From Fibrobacter sp. (GTDB taxonomy: Bacteria > Fibrobacterota > Fibrobacteria > Fibrobacterales > Fibrobacteraceae), in contig JAKSIL010000019.1 of assembly GCA_024398815.1 (NCBI GenBank), forward strand, positions 1 through 48,774: a stretch of 48,774 nt of DNA. The letters are read 5' to 3'. This document shows positions 32,471 through 42,553 of the stretch, piece after piece; positions within the stretch are counted from its first letter, which is position 1, and every line of letters begins with the position of its first letter. The position numbers and the translations under genes are program-made. The notes below the pieces were generated by a model. The model saw nothing but the letters and a program-made list of their open reading frames with translations. It did no database searches and was not told where the DNA came from.

Positions 32471-35400
32471 ATGAGGTATTCGCGCCTATTCCGGAGTTTG
32501 GCATTGTGCCTTGCTCTGTTCGCCATTTGTGCTGCTGCGCAGACCGTAGCAAAAGCCCACGTGATTTACGATGGGAATTCTCTCTATTACGCTGACAACG
32601 AATCTAACTTCAAGTACAAGGCGCTTACGAAGGATACAACTGCCGACGAGTTCCTTATCGAGTTCACCCAGGAGCGTTTGGAAGGCTCCGACCGCGAAGG
32701 CCGCGAAACCGTGCGTCAGGTCCGTTTTGGCCTCGGCTGCAATGGAAGCACCTGTCGCACGAACTTGAACGAAGGCCACGAACCCTACCTGGCCGAGCTT
32801 TTCCCCGACTACAAGAACGGTGTCGACGACCAGCCCGTTTACGAAGTCTGGATTGTCATCAACGAAGACAGCACCGTCACTATTTCTTCGACGAAGCCGA
32901 CGATTACTCCGAAGCCCAAGAAATATATTCGCTTTTTAGCTCCCTGGACCAATACGAACGCTATTTTGTTCTTTAACGGTACCGAAAGCTTTATGAGTTC
33001 CATTCCCAACTATTGTGGTTGGTTCGAAGCCAAGGTGACTCCTCCCAAGGGCGAAGCCTATGCCTACTTCAAACAGACGATAGGCCGTACTTCTGTAGGC
33101 AAGGATGGCCCTACCAAGGATGAAATTTCCCCTGAAGATGAAATTGCGCTGGATTCCGCGCTTGCCATTTCCGATACGGTTTGGGTGCAGGCCTACCAGT
33201 TTGGCGCTCCCGACGTGACCACCAAGTATTCGGGCGTGCTGGGCGACTGCCCCACCAAGGTGATGCCCGTGATGATGTTCGACTGGTACGACGGTTCCGT
33301 GAATTCCGATGGTAGCGAAGATGGCCTTTATGACCGCAAGAAAGGTGCTGGCCGCACCGGCTTTGATTCCCGCGGTGTTCCCATGTTCGGTTCGGGCGTG
33401 AACGAGGACTTTGGCCAGGGCGGTTGCGAAGGCGACCCGATGACAGGCATGGTCGAAAAGGAACTGGGCGAAAACGGTCTCCCTGTGCGTGCTGCGGATT
33501 TCCCCAGCGGCTGTAAGAATTCTACCCATATCGACAGCTGGTTCTTGCCCGAAGTGCTTGGAAAGGATGCCGCTGGCAACGAATATACGAACGTGACTTG
33601 CCGCGAAATTGAACTGAGCCTTACGGATGATGGTTTCTGGTACGCCCAGATAGACGATGAAAGCCCCGAAGGCGGCTTGTTCCTGCTCGATGACTTCCGC
33701 TGGCTCGATAGCGCCAAGACGGTCGAAAACACTCATTACGACTCTATCGTCGGTCTTGAAATTGACGGACACCGCGATTACCACAACTTCTCGTTTGCCA
33801 TGAAGATTCAGGCCACGTTCCAGTATGTGCCTGGACAGTACTTTGAATTCAACGGCGACGACGACGTGTGGGTGTTCATCGACAACAAGCTCGTGGTGGA
33901 TATCGGCGGTCAGCACAAGAAAATCAAGAAGTCCGTGGACCTCGATAAACTCGGCCTTGAAGAAGACTCCACTTACAACTTCCACATCTTCTACGCCGAA
34001 CGCAAGCGCGAAGCCTCGAACTTCATGATGCGCACGTCCATCGACTTGCATGTGGAATCGAGCATGTTCCTCACGGACCGCTCCGACAACGAAGACATCA
34101 TTCAGAAGGAAGTTTGGCAGATTGTCCGCGAACGCAAGCTGGCCTGCGACTTCTCCTCGAACGAGGGCACCAAGAAGGCCGAGCACGGCCCCTCGAACTT
34201 CGTCCTTTACGGCAAGAACATCGAAAAGAGCGGCGTGGCGCTCAATGTCCTCGATTCCCTCTACTACGATGGCATCACCATCGGCAACGACTTCACCATG
34301 GTGACTATCGACCCGAAGGCTATCGCCAAGGCGCAGAAACTCTTGCCGGGCACTTACTACATCCGCGTGTCGCTCAAGAACAATCCGAACGAATACAAGG
34401 ACGTCTACTTTACCATCGACCCGTATGAACTTCCGAACATCGCCTACAATACGGTCAAGGATTCCAGCTATTGCATCTTGAATATCGACGAGGGTGCCGC
34501 CGAGGACGATTCCATCTGCTTTACGGAATACTGGAATCCCCTCGGAAGTCTGGACGAAGATTCCCTCATGGTCTACAATGTCAGCAGCGATACGCTTCCG
34601 CTGAATCTCGACATCGACGAGAAGATGTGGGCCGGACGCTCCTATCCGGTGCACATCATGTATGCCGAAGAATGGGCCGACATGTACAGCAACATCGTGG
34701 TGAAAATCGAACCGTCCGACCCGATGCTTACGGCGTGCGATTCCATGGGCAATCCCATTACCGAGGTTGTCCTGGATTCTGGCAAGGCGACTTTCTATGT
34801 AAAGGCCCTCGGCGAAGTCGTCAACGGAACTTTGAAGATTTCGACGGATGCGTCCAAGAACAAGGAAGTGGTGTGGACGGGCATCAACATCGCCGAACCG
34901 CCTGTACCGCAACCCAAGGTCGCCTATATATACGACCGCAACGGAGACGGCCGTGCCGACAGCATCTGGATTCACTTTAACAAGCCTCTTGGCGGAACGA
35001 ACGTATTGGATTCGCTGAAGTTTACGTTCGGAGATGCGTTTGACAGCGCCTACAAGGCGACCTACAAGGATGGCGACAGCATTGCGACAGTGGTGGCTTC
35101 CGGTGCAGGCTTTGGCTCCGCCATTTTTACCGGTGGCACGACCCAGCCGTACTCCGGCAAGGTGAATGTGTGGTTTACCTATACCGACCCCGAAAGCAAC
35201 AAGACATCGGTATTCCCGGTCGACGGACCTCTTACAGATAAAGTAGGCCCTGTGATTCTTTCTGCCGAAATCGACTTTACGACGGATGGCGATACTCGTG
35301 TGATGCTTTCGCTTAGCGAAGGCGTGAACGATTCCAATGCGATTGTCGATATCTTCAGGTTCCACTGCCATGGCATGGGTTACCTGGATTCCGCTGTGCT

Positions 35401-36397
35401 AGCTCCTTTGTTCGTAGGTTCCCGCGGTGTTCCGAACTTGTGGCAGGTGGTATTCCCGAGGACGGTTGATGCGGCTGCTGTGCCTGTGGTGGGCGACTCC
35501 GTGCGCTTCACTCCGCCTTCGCAGAGCGGCCCGGGTCGCGACCTTGTCGAAGTGGCTCCGCATGAACTCAATCCGTGGGTGCGCATCACGGGTGAACAGC
35601 GCGTGTCCGTCACGAGCCCGCGCGTGATTACTTTGAGTACCGAGTCCGCATCGTTTGACAGCGCCCGTGTCATTGTGGCGAGCGATTCTGCGACGGTGCC
35701 TAAGCTTGTCGTGAGCGACAATCCTCTTACCGCAAAGCAGGTGGGCGAAATTTACGGCACCCAGGGCCATTATCTGGGCGACCTCGACATGGCCGAACTT
35801 GTCGAGAATGAAATTGCCGCGATTGTAAGGTCCGTGCAGGCCACGTCCAGCTACATCGATCTCGATGCCGAGGATTCCACCACGGCGCAGACTTACACAT
35901 TGGTCGATATCATTTCGATGGTCGACAAGGGCGAGATTTCCATGGGTGATGCCCAGGACCGCTTTGGAGTCGACGACGTGATTGCCGATGCTTACGAAAA
36001 CGGCCTTCTTACTCTTAACAATATTTCGCGCTATGCCTACGGCACCGAAGCCGACATCAAGACGTTGGTTGAAAGTGTCGCCGACCAGACTACGCTCACG
36101 TACCAGACCTACTACTATACGAGTCTAGGCCACTATGTGGGCGGTCAGTCCGGCGAGATTTCTTGCAACGGTGACGTGTTCAAGGCCGGTGGCGAAAATT
36201 GCCTCGACAACAACGGTCGTCTGTTCCTTGCATGGAATATGCGTGCCGACAACGGCCGCCTGGCTGCATCGGGAGTGTACATCGCTCGTCTTCAGTTCAA
36301 GATTCGAGTCAACGGCAAAAAGCTCGTGGACCGCACCCAGGACTTCCTGTGGGGCGTGCGTCGCGGCGATGTGAACGTCATCGACTTCGGTCTTTAA
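32471..36397 (+). CDS. Fibro-slime domain surface protein
   Basis: Product of 1308 residues. Signal peptide to about residue 23 (AICAAAQ). A module around residues 155-195 (APWTNTNAILFFNG, NYCGWFEAKV) precedes the fibro-slime domain, roughly residues 230-535, with GGLFLLDDFRW and the PA14-like core FNGDDDVWVFIDNKLVVDIG near 460-480. Further beta domains follow; DRNGDGRADS near 822 is a calcium-loop-like motif. The C terminus (RLFLAWNMRADNGRLAASGV, YIARLQFKI, DFLWGVRRG) resembles FlgD-type Ig modules used as secretion/anchoring tails. Fibro-slime proteins are associated with cellulose adhesion in Fibrobacter. AGGAG ribosome site. A paralogue follows 300 bp later. Confidence 0.92.
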   Translation: MRYSRLFRSLALCLALFAICAAAQTVAKAHVIYDGNSLYYADNESNFKYKALTKDTTADEFLIEFTQERLEGSDREGRETVRQVRFGLGCNGSTCRTNLNEGHEPYLAELFPDYKNGVDDQPVYEVWIVINEDSTVTISSTKPTITPKPKKYIRFLAPWTNTNAILFFNGTESFMSSIPNYCGWFEAKVTPPKGEAYAYFKQTIGRTSVGKDGPTKDEISPEDEIALDSALAISDTVWVQAYQFGAPDVTTKYSGVLGDCPTKVMPVMMFDWYDGSVNSDGSEDGLYDRKKGAGRTGFDSRGVPMFGSGVNEDFGQGGCEGDPMTGMVEKELGENGLPVRAADFPSGCKNSTHIDSWFLPEVLGKDAAGNEYTNVTCREIELSLTDDGFWYAQIDDESPEGGLFLLDDFRWLDSAKTVENTHYDSIVGLEIDGHRDYHNFSFAMKIQATFQYVPGQYFEFNGDDDVWVFIDNKLVVDIGGQHKKIKKSVDLDKLGLEEDSTYNFHIFYAERKREASNFMMRTSIDLHVESSMFLTDRSDNEDIIQKEVWQIVRERKLACDFSSNEGTKKAEHGPSNFVLYGKNIEKSGVALNVLDSLYYDGITIGNDFTMVTIDPKAIAKAQKLLPGTYYIRVSLKNNPNEYKDVYFTIDPYELPNIAYNTVKDSSYCILNIDEGAAEDDSICFTEYWNPLGSLDEDSLMVYNVSSDTLPLNLDIDEKMWAGRSYPVHIMYAEEWADMYSNIVVKIEPSDPMLTACDSMGNPITEVVLDSGKATFYVKALGEVVNGTLKISTDASKNKEVVWTGINIAEPPVPQPKVAYIYDRNGDGRADSIWIHFNKPLGGTNVLDSLKFTFGDAFDSAYKATYKDGDSIATVVASGAGFGSAIFTGGTTQPYSGKVNVWFTYTDPESNKTSVFPVDGPLTDKVGPVILSAEIDFTTDGDTRVMLSLSEGVNDSNAIVDIFRFHCHGMGYLDSAVLAPLFVGSRGVPNLWQVVFPRTVDAAAVPVVGDSVRFTPPSQSGPGRDLVEVAPHELNPWVRITGEQRVSVTSPRVITLSTESASFDSARVIVASDSATVPKLVVSDNPLTAKQVGEIYGTQGHYLGDLDMAELVENEIAAIVRSVQATSSYIDLDAEDSTTAQTYTLVDIISMVDKGEISMGDAQDRFGVDDVIADAYENGLLTLNNISRYAYGTEADIKTLVESVADQTTLTYQTYYYTSLGHYVGGQSGEISCNGDVFKAGGENCLDNNGRLFLAWNMRADNGRLAASGVYIARLQFKIRVNGKKLVDRTQDFLWGVRRGDVNVIDFGL

Positions 36398-36705
36398 TCT
36401 TCTGAAATAAAATTAACGTCGCCTCTAATAATTCATTTTCTTCATCCAAAGCAATTATTAGAGATGTCCTTAGGAATGTCGCTCAACTTCCGCTCTGTAA
36501 ACGAAAGTTTACGGTAGTTTCGAGCTAAATCGGAACCAATTTTCTCGTTTTGACAGCCGCTTGCACTTTTGCGTGATAAAAGTGGTGTCTTATTGTCAAT
36601 ATTTTGCTTTGGCAAACATAATTTTATTTGACTTTTTCGCAAAAAAAAGAGATATTTAGTAGGCTACCTTTGGTTTATGGATAGAATAATATAGGAGCGG
36701 TGGGA
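36398..36705. other. Intergenic region between the fibro-slime genes
   Basis: It holds a dispersed element with 11-bp inverted arms (CTCTAATAATT at 36423-36433, AATTATTAGAG at 36453-36463) that resembles positions 1-60 of the window. A second, weaker promoter-like pair is TTGACA near 36551 with TGATAA 18 nt on. The clearest promoter is at 36628-36656. No gene is seen. Confidence 0.5.
36628..36656 (+). promoter_or_regulatory. Candidate promoter of the second fibro-slime gene
   Basis: TTGACT at 36628-36633 and GATATT at 36651-36656 with a 17-nt spacer. A start near 36663 would give a 43-nt leader, so this paralogue is probably transcribed separately from the first. Confidence 0.5.
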
Positions 36706-39700
36706 ATGTGGTATAGGACCATTTCAAAAGGCTTTATCTTTTGCCTTCTTTTGTGCACCCTGGCTATGGGTCAGGGAATGTTTGGCGGCCGTGACAACGA
36801 TCGCAACAATACTGGCATCGGTGGCGGTAACAATACCGGCATCGGCGGCTGGGGCAATAACAACAATAACAACAATAACAGGAACAGGGACAATATCCCC
36901 GGTACCGGCAATACCGTCATTCGTTTCATGGTTCCGTGGACAAACACTTCGGCCAAGCTTCTGTTCAATGGCGACACCGTTACCATGACGAAGGTCAATA
37001 ACTACTGCGGCTGGTTCCAGGCGAAGGCTGAAAAGCCCGCTTCCGGTTTCTATGTCGGTTTCAAGCAGACTATCGGCAGCACCTTCATCGGTGCCGACGG
37101 CCCTGTTGAAAACGCTCTTGCTCCTGACCGCGAAATTCTTCTCGATAGCGTAGCCGCTCTTACCGATACGATTTGGATTGTCGGCAACCCCGATGTTCCT
37201 CCCGAGGTTTATGCCGCATACCCGCAGCGCTTGGGCGAGTGCCCTATTAGGACCATTTCTGTGATGATGTTCGACTGGCTGCACGGCACCAAGGGCGACG
37301 GTTCGTTCTCCACTTCGGGTCTTGACGGCGAAAAGTGCTCTGCAACTACCAATACCGGCTTTGGCGGTCGTCGTGATACCACGGCTGATACAACGCCCAA
37401 GGAAACAAAGTATTGTAACGGAGCCAAGGACAAGGATCCTGATTTTGCAAGTGTCATCGCCACTTATCCGAGCGATCTCCAGGGTTCTGTCCAGTTGGCA
37501 TACCAAATCAGTAACGACTTCGGTTCCGGTGGCTGCTCTGCTAGTCCGATGCGTGGCATGGTGGAACCGACTCTCGATCCTCAGTCCGGTCGACCGATTC
37601 GCGCTGCGAATTTCCCCGCAAATTGCAAGTTGACCGATAACCTGGACTGGTGGTTCCTCCCGGTGACCATCGGACGTGATGCCGCAGGCAAGGAATACCA
37701 GAACGCCTTCTGCCGCGACTTGGAACTGGAATTGGACGATGAAGGCTACTGGCTCGGCGAAAAGAACAGCCGCAGTCCCGAAGGCGGTCTCTTCCTGCTT
37801 GATGGTGAAGATTTCCAGTACCTGGATGACGCCAAGACCGTCAAGAATATCATGTTCGATAACACCAGCGGCCATAACTTCGGCTTTACCATGAAGTTCC
37901 AGGCCAAGTTCGTGTACATCCCCGGTCAGGAATTCGAATTCCTGGGTGACGACGACGTGTGGGTGTTCATCAACAACAGGCTCGTTGTGGATATCGGCGG
38001 CCAGCACCAGGAAGTTTCCGGCTCCGTCAACCTCGATACCCTTGGACTCACGCCGGGCGAAACCTATCCGTTCCATATTTTCTACGTGGAACGCCATACA
38101 AGTTCTTCGAACTTCAAGATGCGCACGTCCATGGACCTGCACACCGATGCAAGCATTTTCTTGACCACCATCCCGAACGGGACCAGGGCTGACTATGAGG
38201 TGTGGTCCATCAACAAGAAGGACGCTCTTTCTTGCGACTTCTCCAGCAACGACCTTGGCGAAGTGGATACCACGGGCGGTCCGTCGAACTTCCGCCTCAT
38301 CGGTGGCAACCTCGGCGAAAACGGCGTAATGCTTGATTCCATCGGCACTTGGTACGAAGGCATCTTCATCACGAGCGACACGACCTTCAGCATTGACTCC
38401 GCGGCCATCGTCGAGAACTTCGCGCTTGCCCCGGGCCACTACGAACTTGAAATCTCGCTCAAGAAGAATCCGTCGCAGGTGACTCGTGTCCAGATTACCG
38501 TGCCGCAGTACGCCATCCCGACAATCGTCTACACGAGCGACAAGGGCGAGGTGTACGGCAAGGAAGTTTCCGGCGATACGCTCCAGATTGGTCCGTGGGC
38601 ATTCGAATCGTACAAGGTGAACGTGCAGTTCCTTGAAGAATGGGCTACGGTTTCCATCTACAACTCGAACCTCACTGTAAGCTTTAGCGATCCCATGGTC
38701 GATATCCTGGATTCCGCGGGCAGAAAAATTTCGAAGGTCACTCTTGACGAAAACGGCAAGGCCAGCTTCTACGTGCTCGCCAATGCTGAAGTGAAGGGCG
38801 CTACCTTGCAGGTCAAGGGTGCCGCAGCCTCTGCCGCGACCTGGATCAACTTGAATTTCCAGGAACCGCCAATACCCCGCGTACAGGCTTCCAAGTTGGT
38901 CGACCGCAACGGCGACGGCCGCGGCGACAGTCTTTACATCCACTTCGACAGGGAACTCAACGGCAAGAGCCATCTGGATTCCTTGGTGTTTGCCTTCGGT
39001 GAATCGCTTCCGAAGCAGTACAAGTACGACATGGTTGAAAACAGTACTTCCATCACCATCGTTTCGAGCAACGAATGCCATCACGGTTCTTCGTGCGGCT
39101 TCGGCACCCAGATATTCACTGGAAGCAAGGAAGGCGAATATACGGGTACCATCGAAACCTGGTTCACCTACACGGAAGGCGGCAAGGAATACCACTTCCA
39201 CATTGCCGGCGAGCCTCTGGGCGACGGCGTGAACCCGATTGTAGTCTTGGCCCAGAAGTCCATCTCAAAGGAAGGGCACGTGCTTAGCCTTTCGTTCAGC
39301 GAAGCCCTTACGGATTCCTGCCGCAAGTATTACCAGCACATGTACCAGTTTATGTGCATCCGCAACGGCGCCGTTGCCGAACCGGAAAAGCCTGTTGCAT
39401 CCGATGTCAAGGGCGTGCCGAGCAAGATGGAACTTCTGTACAACGTCTCTACGGTCGATGCCGTGATTCCTTCTGTGGGCGACTCTGTCGGATTTGCCCC
39501 TGCTGCAGAAGGCAGAACCGAACTTGCTGAAGACATGAGCGGCAACAAGGCCCATAAGTATTCGCCGATGGTGCGCATCACTGGTGAACAGGAAATCTCC
39601 ATTACCGGTGCCGGAGTGATTCCGCTTACGGCGGACAACCCCAACGTATCGCCTGACTTGCCGTCGACTACGCCGACTCTTGTCACGAACATGAACCTGG

Positions 39701-40623
39701 ATGCGAAGGACATTTCTAACCAGATGGGTGTCCAGGGTCATTTGGTCGGATTCGATGTTGCCGAACTTCTTTCTTCTGAAACTACCGAAGAAATCAAGGC
39801 GCTCGACAATCTTCTCTCGGTCTTGCTGACTGGCTCTACCGAAGATACGACTTACGAAGTTACTGCCATTACTCCGGAACAGTCCGCCACCCAGTTGATT
39901 GCGGCCGTGCTCCAGGAACAAGTGAGCGGCTTTACCGACGAAGCTGTCAGCTTGATTAACGACGGTAGCGTGACTGCAGAAAACTACAAGTCCGTGCTGA
40001 GTGGCGAAGACCTGGCCCTCTTCGAGGAATACGTGGAACGCGGTGTCGAAGCTAGCCGCGATACCAACGTCATCATTACCAAGAATGCCGGTAACGATGT
40101 GGCGGGATTGTTCCAGGATATCATTAACGGAACCATCAGCGAAGGAACTCTCCTTGACAACGGCGTGACTCAGGACGTGATTGACGCCATCAAGGAAGGC
40201 AAGCTTACCGCAAGCAACCTTGACCAGTACCGCGATGGAACCATGTCCTTGATTTCTCCTGAAGACGTCGTGCTGCACTACGAGACGAAGTACTTCAGCC
40301 ACCTTGGCCATTACGTGGCCGGTTCGTCGGGCTCCATCAGCTGCTCCGATACTACGGTCTATGGCAAGGAAGGCTGCCTGGTGAACAACGGCAACCTGTT
40401 CCTCGCCTGGAACATGCGTGGCGACGACGGCCGCCTGGCAGCTACCGGCGTGTACATCGCCCGCCTGCACGTGAAGATCAAGATTGGCCGCAAGGTTGTC
40501 TCCAACTTGACTCGCGACCTGCTCTGGGGTGTTCGCCGTGGTCAAGCCAACAAGATTGACCTTGGCGCAATCGTCGACGAATCCCAAGGCAAAAAAGACG
40601 GTAACAACAAAAAGAAGAAGTAA
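36706..40623 (+). CDS. Fibro-slime domain surface protein, paralogue of the preceding gene
   Basis: Product of 1305 residues. Signal peptide to about residue 22 (LAMGQ), then a Gly/Asn/Arg low-complexity stretch (residues 26-65, with eight consecutive Asn). The remainder parallels the upstream protein: VPWTNTSAKLLFNGD with NYCGWFQAK, the fibro-slime core FLGDDDVWVFINNRLVVDIG near 412-431, DRNGDGRGDS near 732, ITGEQEISITG, GHYVAGSSGS and the C-terminal NLFLAWNMRGDDGRLAATGV with DLLWGVRRG. It differs by the Asn-rich start and a lysine-rich end. The ATG at 36706 with ATAGGAG 8 nt upstream is preferred to the GTG at 36700. Likely role: adhesion to plant fibre. Confidence 0.92.
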   Translation: MWYRTISKGFIFCLLLCTLAMGQGMFGGRDNDRNNTGIGGGNNTGIGGWGNNNNNNNNRNRDNIPGTGNTVIRFMVPWTNTSAKLLFNGDTVTMTKVNNYCGWFQAKAEKPASGFYVGFKQTIGSTFIGADGPVENALAPDREILLDSVAALTDTIWIVGNPDVPPEVYAAYPQRLGECPIRTISVMMFDWLHGTKGDGSFSTSGLDGEKCSATTNTGFGGRRDTTADTTPKETKYCNGAKDKDPDFASVIATYPSDLQGSVQLAYQISNDFGSGGCSASPMRGMVEPTLDPQSGRPIRAANFPANCKLTDNLDWWFLPVTIGRDAAGKEYQNAFCRDLELELDDEGYWLGEKNSRSPEGGLFLLDGEDFQYLDDAKTVKNIMFDNTSGHNFGFTMKFQAKFVYIPGQEFEFLGDDDVWVFINNRLVVDIGGQHQEVSGSVNLDTLGLTPGETYPFHIFYVERHTSSSNFKMRTSMDLHTDASIFLTTIPNGTRADYEVWSINKKDALSCDFSSNDLGEVDTTGGPSNFRLIGGNLGENGVMLDSIGTWYEGIFITSDTTFSIDSAAIVENFALAPGHYELEISLKKNPSQVTRVQITVPQYAIPTIVYTSDKGEVYGKEVSGDTLQIGPWAFESYKVNVQFLEEWATVSIYNSNLTVSFSDPMVDILDSAGRKISKVTLDENGKASFYVLANAEVKGATLQVKGAAASAATWINLNFQEPPIPRVQASKLVDRNGDGRGDSLYIHFDRELNGKSHLDSLVFAFGESLPKQYKYDMVENSTSITIVSSNECHHGSSCGFGTQIFTGSKEGEYTGTIETWFTYTEGGKEYHFHIAGEPLGDGVNPIVVLAQKSISKEGHVLSLSFSEALTDSCRKYYQHMYQFMCIRNGAVAEPEKPVASDVKGVPSKMELLYNVSTVDAVIPSVGDSVGFAPAAEGRTELAEDMSGNKAHKYSPMVRITGEQEISITGAGVIPLTADNPNVSPDLPSTTPTLVTNMNLDAKDISNQMGVQGHLVGFDVAELLSSETTEEIKALDNLLSVLLTGSTEDTTYEVTAITPEQSATQLIAAVLQEQVSGFTDEAVSLINDGSVTAENYKSVLSGEDLALFEEYVERGVEASRDTNVIITKNAGNDVAGLFQDIINGTISEGTLLDNGVTQDVIDAIKEGKLTASNLDQYRDGTMSLISPEDVVLHYETKYFSHLGHYVAGSSGSISCSDTTVYGKEGCLVNNGNLFLAWNMRGDDGRLAATGVYIARLHVKIKIGRKVVSNLTRDLLWGVRRGQANKIDLGAIVDESQGKKDGNNKKKK

Positions 40624-40676
40624 ATAGTTTATCTGTAGCAACGTTTTGTAGCGACGTGTTGCGACGGCGTTAAAAA

Positions 40677-40714
40677 TAAAAACCGTTCCGCCAAGTGGCG
40701 GAACGGTTTTTTAG
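40677..40714. terminator. Bidirectional intrinsic terminator
   Basis: A perfect 12-bp stem (AACCGTTCCGCC, GGCGGAACGGTT) with an AAGT loop lies at 40681-40708. T runs follow on the plus strand and an A-rich flank serves the minus strand, so it can end both the second fibro-slime gene and rng. Confidence 0.88.
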
Positions 40715-40732
40715 TGCCTTGAGCGTATCGCT

Positions 40733-42268
40733 TTACACGAAGTTGTACAGGTCCGTGATGTCTTCGTTGTTCTTGTCGTACATCCAGAACTGGTTGTGGT
40801 GGGCGTGGTCGTCTTCCACAAGGTTGATCTTCATGTTGTGCTTGTATTCCAGGTAGTGGAACATGCGGGCCATGTCGCGGCAGAGCACGTCGACCAACTG
40901 GGTTCCGACCACGAGCGTCACTTCGCGCAGGTGACCCTTCGCATAGGCGCGGGCCATCCAGCGGTCAATCATGCCGAGCGTGGATTCAAGCGTTGCAATA
41001 CGGCCACCGCCACTGCAAACCGGGCAGACTTCAGTCTTTTCGGTCATCAGGTTCACGCGCACGCGCTTACGGGTCACTTCCATGAGGCCGAACTGGCTGA
41101 TGGGGGCCGGCGTAATCGGGGCCTTGTCTCGGCGGATGGCCTTGCGGAATTCCTGCAACACGGTTTCGCGGTCGGCGTCCGTTTCCATATCGATGAAGTC
41201 GATGATGATAAGGCCGCCCACGTCGCGCAGGCGGAGCTGCTTTGCGATTTCGTGGCAGGCGTCGATGTTCGTCTCGAGGATTATCTTGCCCTGGTCCTTG
41301 CCGTGCACCTTCGGTCCGGTGTTCACGTCGATGGACACGAGAGCCTCGGTCTGCTCGATCACGAGGTTTCCTCCGCGCGGGAGCGGTACCTGGCGCTGCA
41401 GGCTGCGAGCGTAGTCGTTTTCAATCTTGAAGTATTCGAACAGGCTTTCGCTCGAACTCCAGAGCTTCACCTTGTCGAGCTTGTCCGGAGAAAGGACCTT
41501 CAGGTAATCGCGAAGGGCGAAGTACTCGTCGCGATTGTCGATGTACACGTAGTCGGTGTTGTCGCCGAAGTATTCGCGAACCGTCTGTTCGATGGAATCG
41601 CTTTCTTCGTAGATGCAGGTCTCGGCAGGCTGGTTCTGGAAGTTGTACTTCGTCTGTTCCCACTTGCTTTCGAGTTCGCGCATCTGCTTGCTGATTTCGA
41701 ATTCGGACTCGTTCAGGCCGTTGGTGCGCACGATATAGCCCACGTCGCGGCCCTTGAGGCGGCGTACCACCTTCTTGAACTCGCGGCGCTTGGCCGGATC
41801 GCGTTCACGCTTCGAAACGCCGATGAAGTTGGTGCCGGGCATGCAAACGAGGAAACGACCGGCGAAACTCAAGTGCGTCGTCAGACGGGCGCCCTTGGTG
41901 CTAATCGGTTCCTTCACGACCTGGACCATGATTTCTTGACCTTCCTTGAGAATCTCGTCGATGGAGACTTCCTTGGAATCGCCGCCTTCGTCGTCGTCGT
42001 CGCCGTATTCACGGCGCAACAACTCGTTGCGGTCCATGGCGTCGTCCTGATGGAGGAACCCTGCCTTTTCGAGGCCGATATCGATGAATGCGGCCTTCAA
42101 GGCGGGGAGCACCTTCTGGACGACTCCCTTATATATATTGCCCAGAACTCGAGTAGACGAGACACTTTCTACGACAAGTTCAGCGAGTTCGCCGTCTTCC
42201 ATGATGGCTATTCGCTTTTCGTAAGGTGTCTTGCTAATCAAGATTCCGCGCTTACACTTATTTGCCAT
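40733..42268 (-). CDS. rng: Ribonuclease G/E family endoribonuclease
   Basis: Product of 511 residues, near the length of RNase G rather than the much longer RNase E. It cuts single-stranded A/U-rich RNA and acts in 16S rRNA 5'-end maturation and mRNA decay. An S1 RNA-binding domain occupies about 35-130 (GNIYKGVVQKVLPALKAAFI, EKAGFLHQDD). Further on are PRGGNLVIEQTEALVSIDVN with NTGPKVHG, the catalytic second acidic patch IIIDFIDM and the zinc-link CPVCSGGGR. It lacks the long C-terminal scaffold of RNase E, so no degradosome scaffold is encoded here. The ATG at 42268 has TAGGAG upstream; an in-frame start at 42292 would put that site inside the gene. Confidence 0.94.
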   Translation of the reverse strand: MANKCKRGILISKTPYEKRIAIMEDGELAELVVESVSSTRVLGNIYKGVVQKVLPALKAAFIDIGLEKAGFLHQDDAMDRNELLRREYGDDDDEGGDSKEVSIDEILKEGQEIMVQVVKEPISTKGARLTTHLSFAGRFLVCMPGTNFIGVSKRERDPAKRREFKKVVRRLKGRDVGYIVRTNGLNESEFEISKQMRELESKWEQTKYNFQNQPAETCIYEESDSIEQTVREYFGDNTDYVYIDNRDEYFALRDYLKVLSPDKLDKVKLWSSSESLFEYFKIENDYARSLQRQVPLPRGGNLVIEQTEALVSIDVNTGPKVHGKDQGKIILETNIDACHEIAKQLRLRDVGGLIIIDFIDMETDADRETVLQEFRKAIRRDKAPITPAPISQFGLMEVTRKRVRVNLMTEKTEVCPVCSGGGRIATLESTLGMIDRWMARAYAKGHLREVTLVVGTQLVDVLCRDMARMFHYLEYKHNMKINLVEDDHAHHNQFWMYDKNNEDITDLYNFV

Positions 42269-42553
42269 TAAAACTCCTAAAAGTAAAAGCAAAACTTGAT
42301 AGATGTATTACCCAAGACCGCCCCAAAAGTATGGAGCACGTCCGAGCCCACACAGGTTCTTGACGGAAAGTACCGCCCGCCCGCTGTATACGACCTGGGT
42401 AAGGTAAATATAATAAGAGGAGAGGCGAACGGCGAAAGGCTATAGGGGAAAGACGATAGAAAGAGGGTTTTATTGTTGTGAAATCGTCAAAAAAGCCAAT
42501 AAAAGGTATATTTCCAATATAAACAACATAGTAGATGATGTGAAGGAGCTGCC

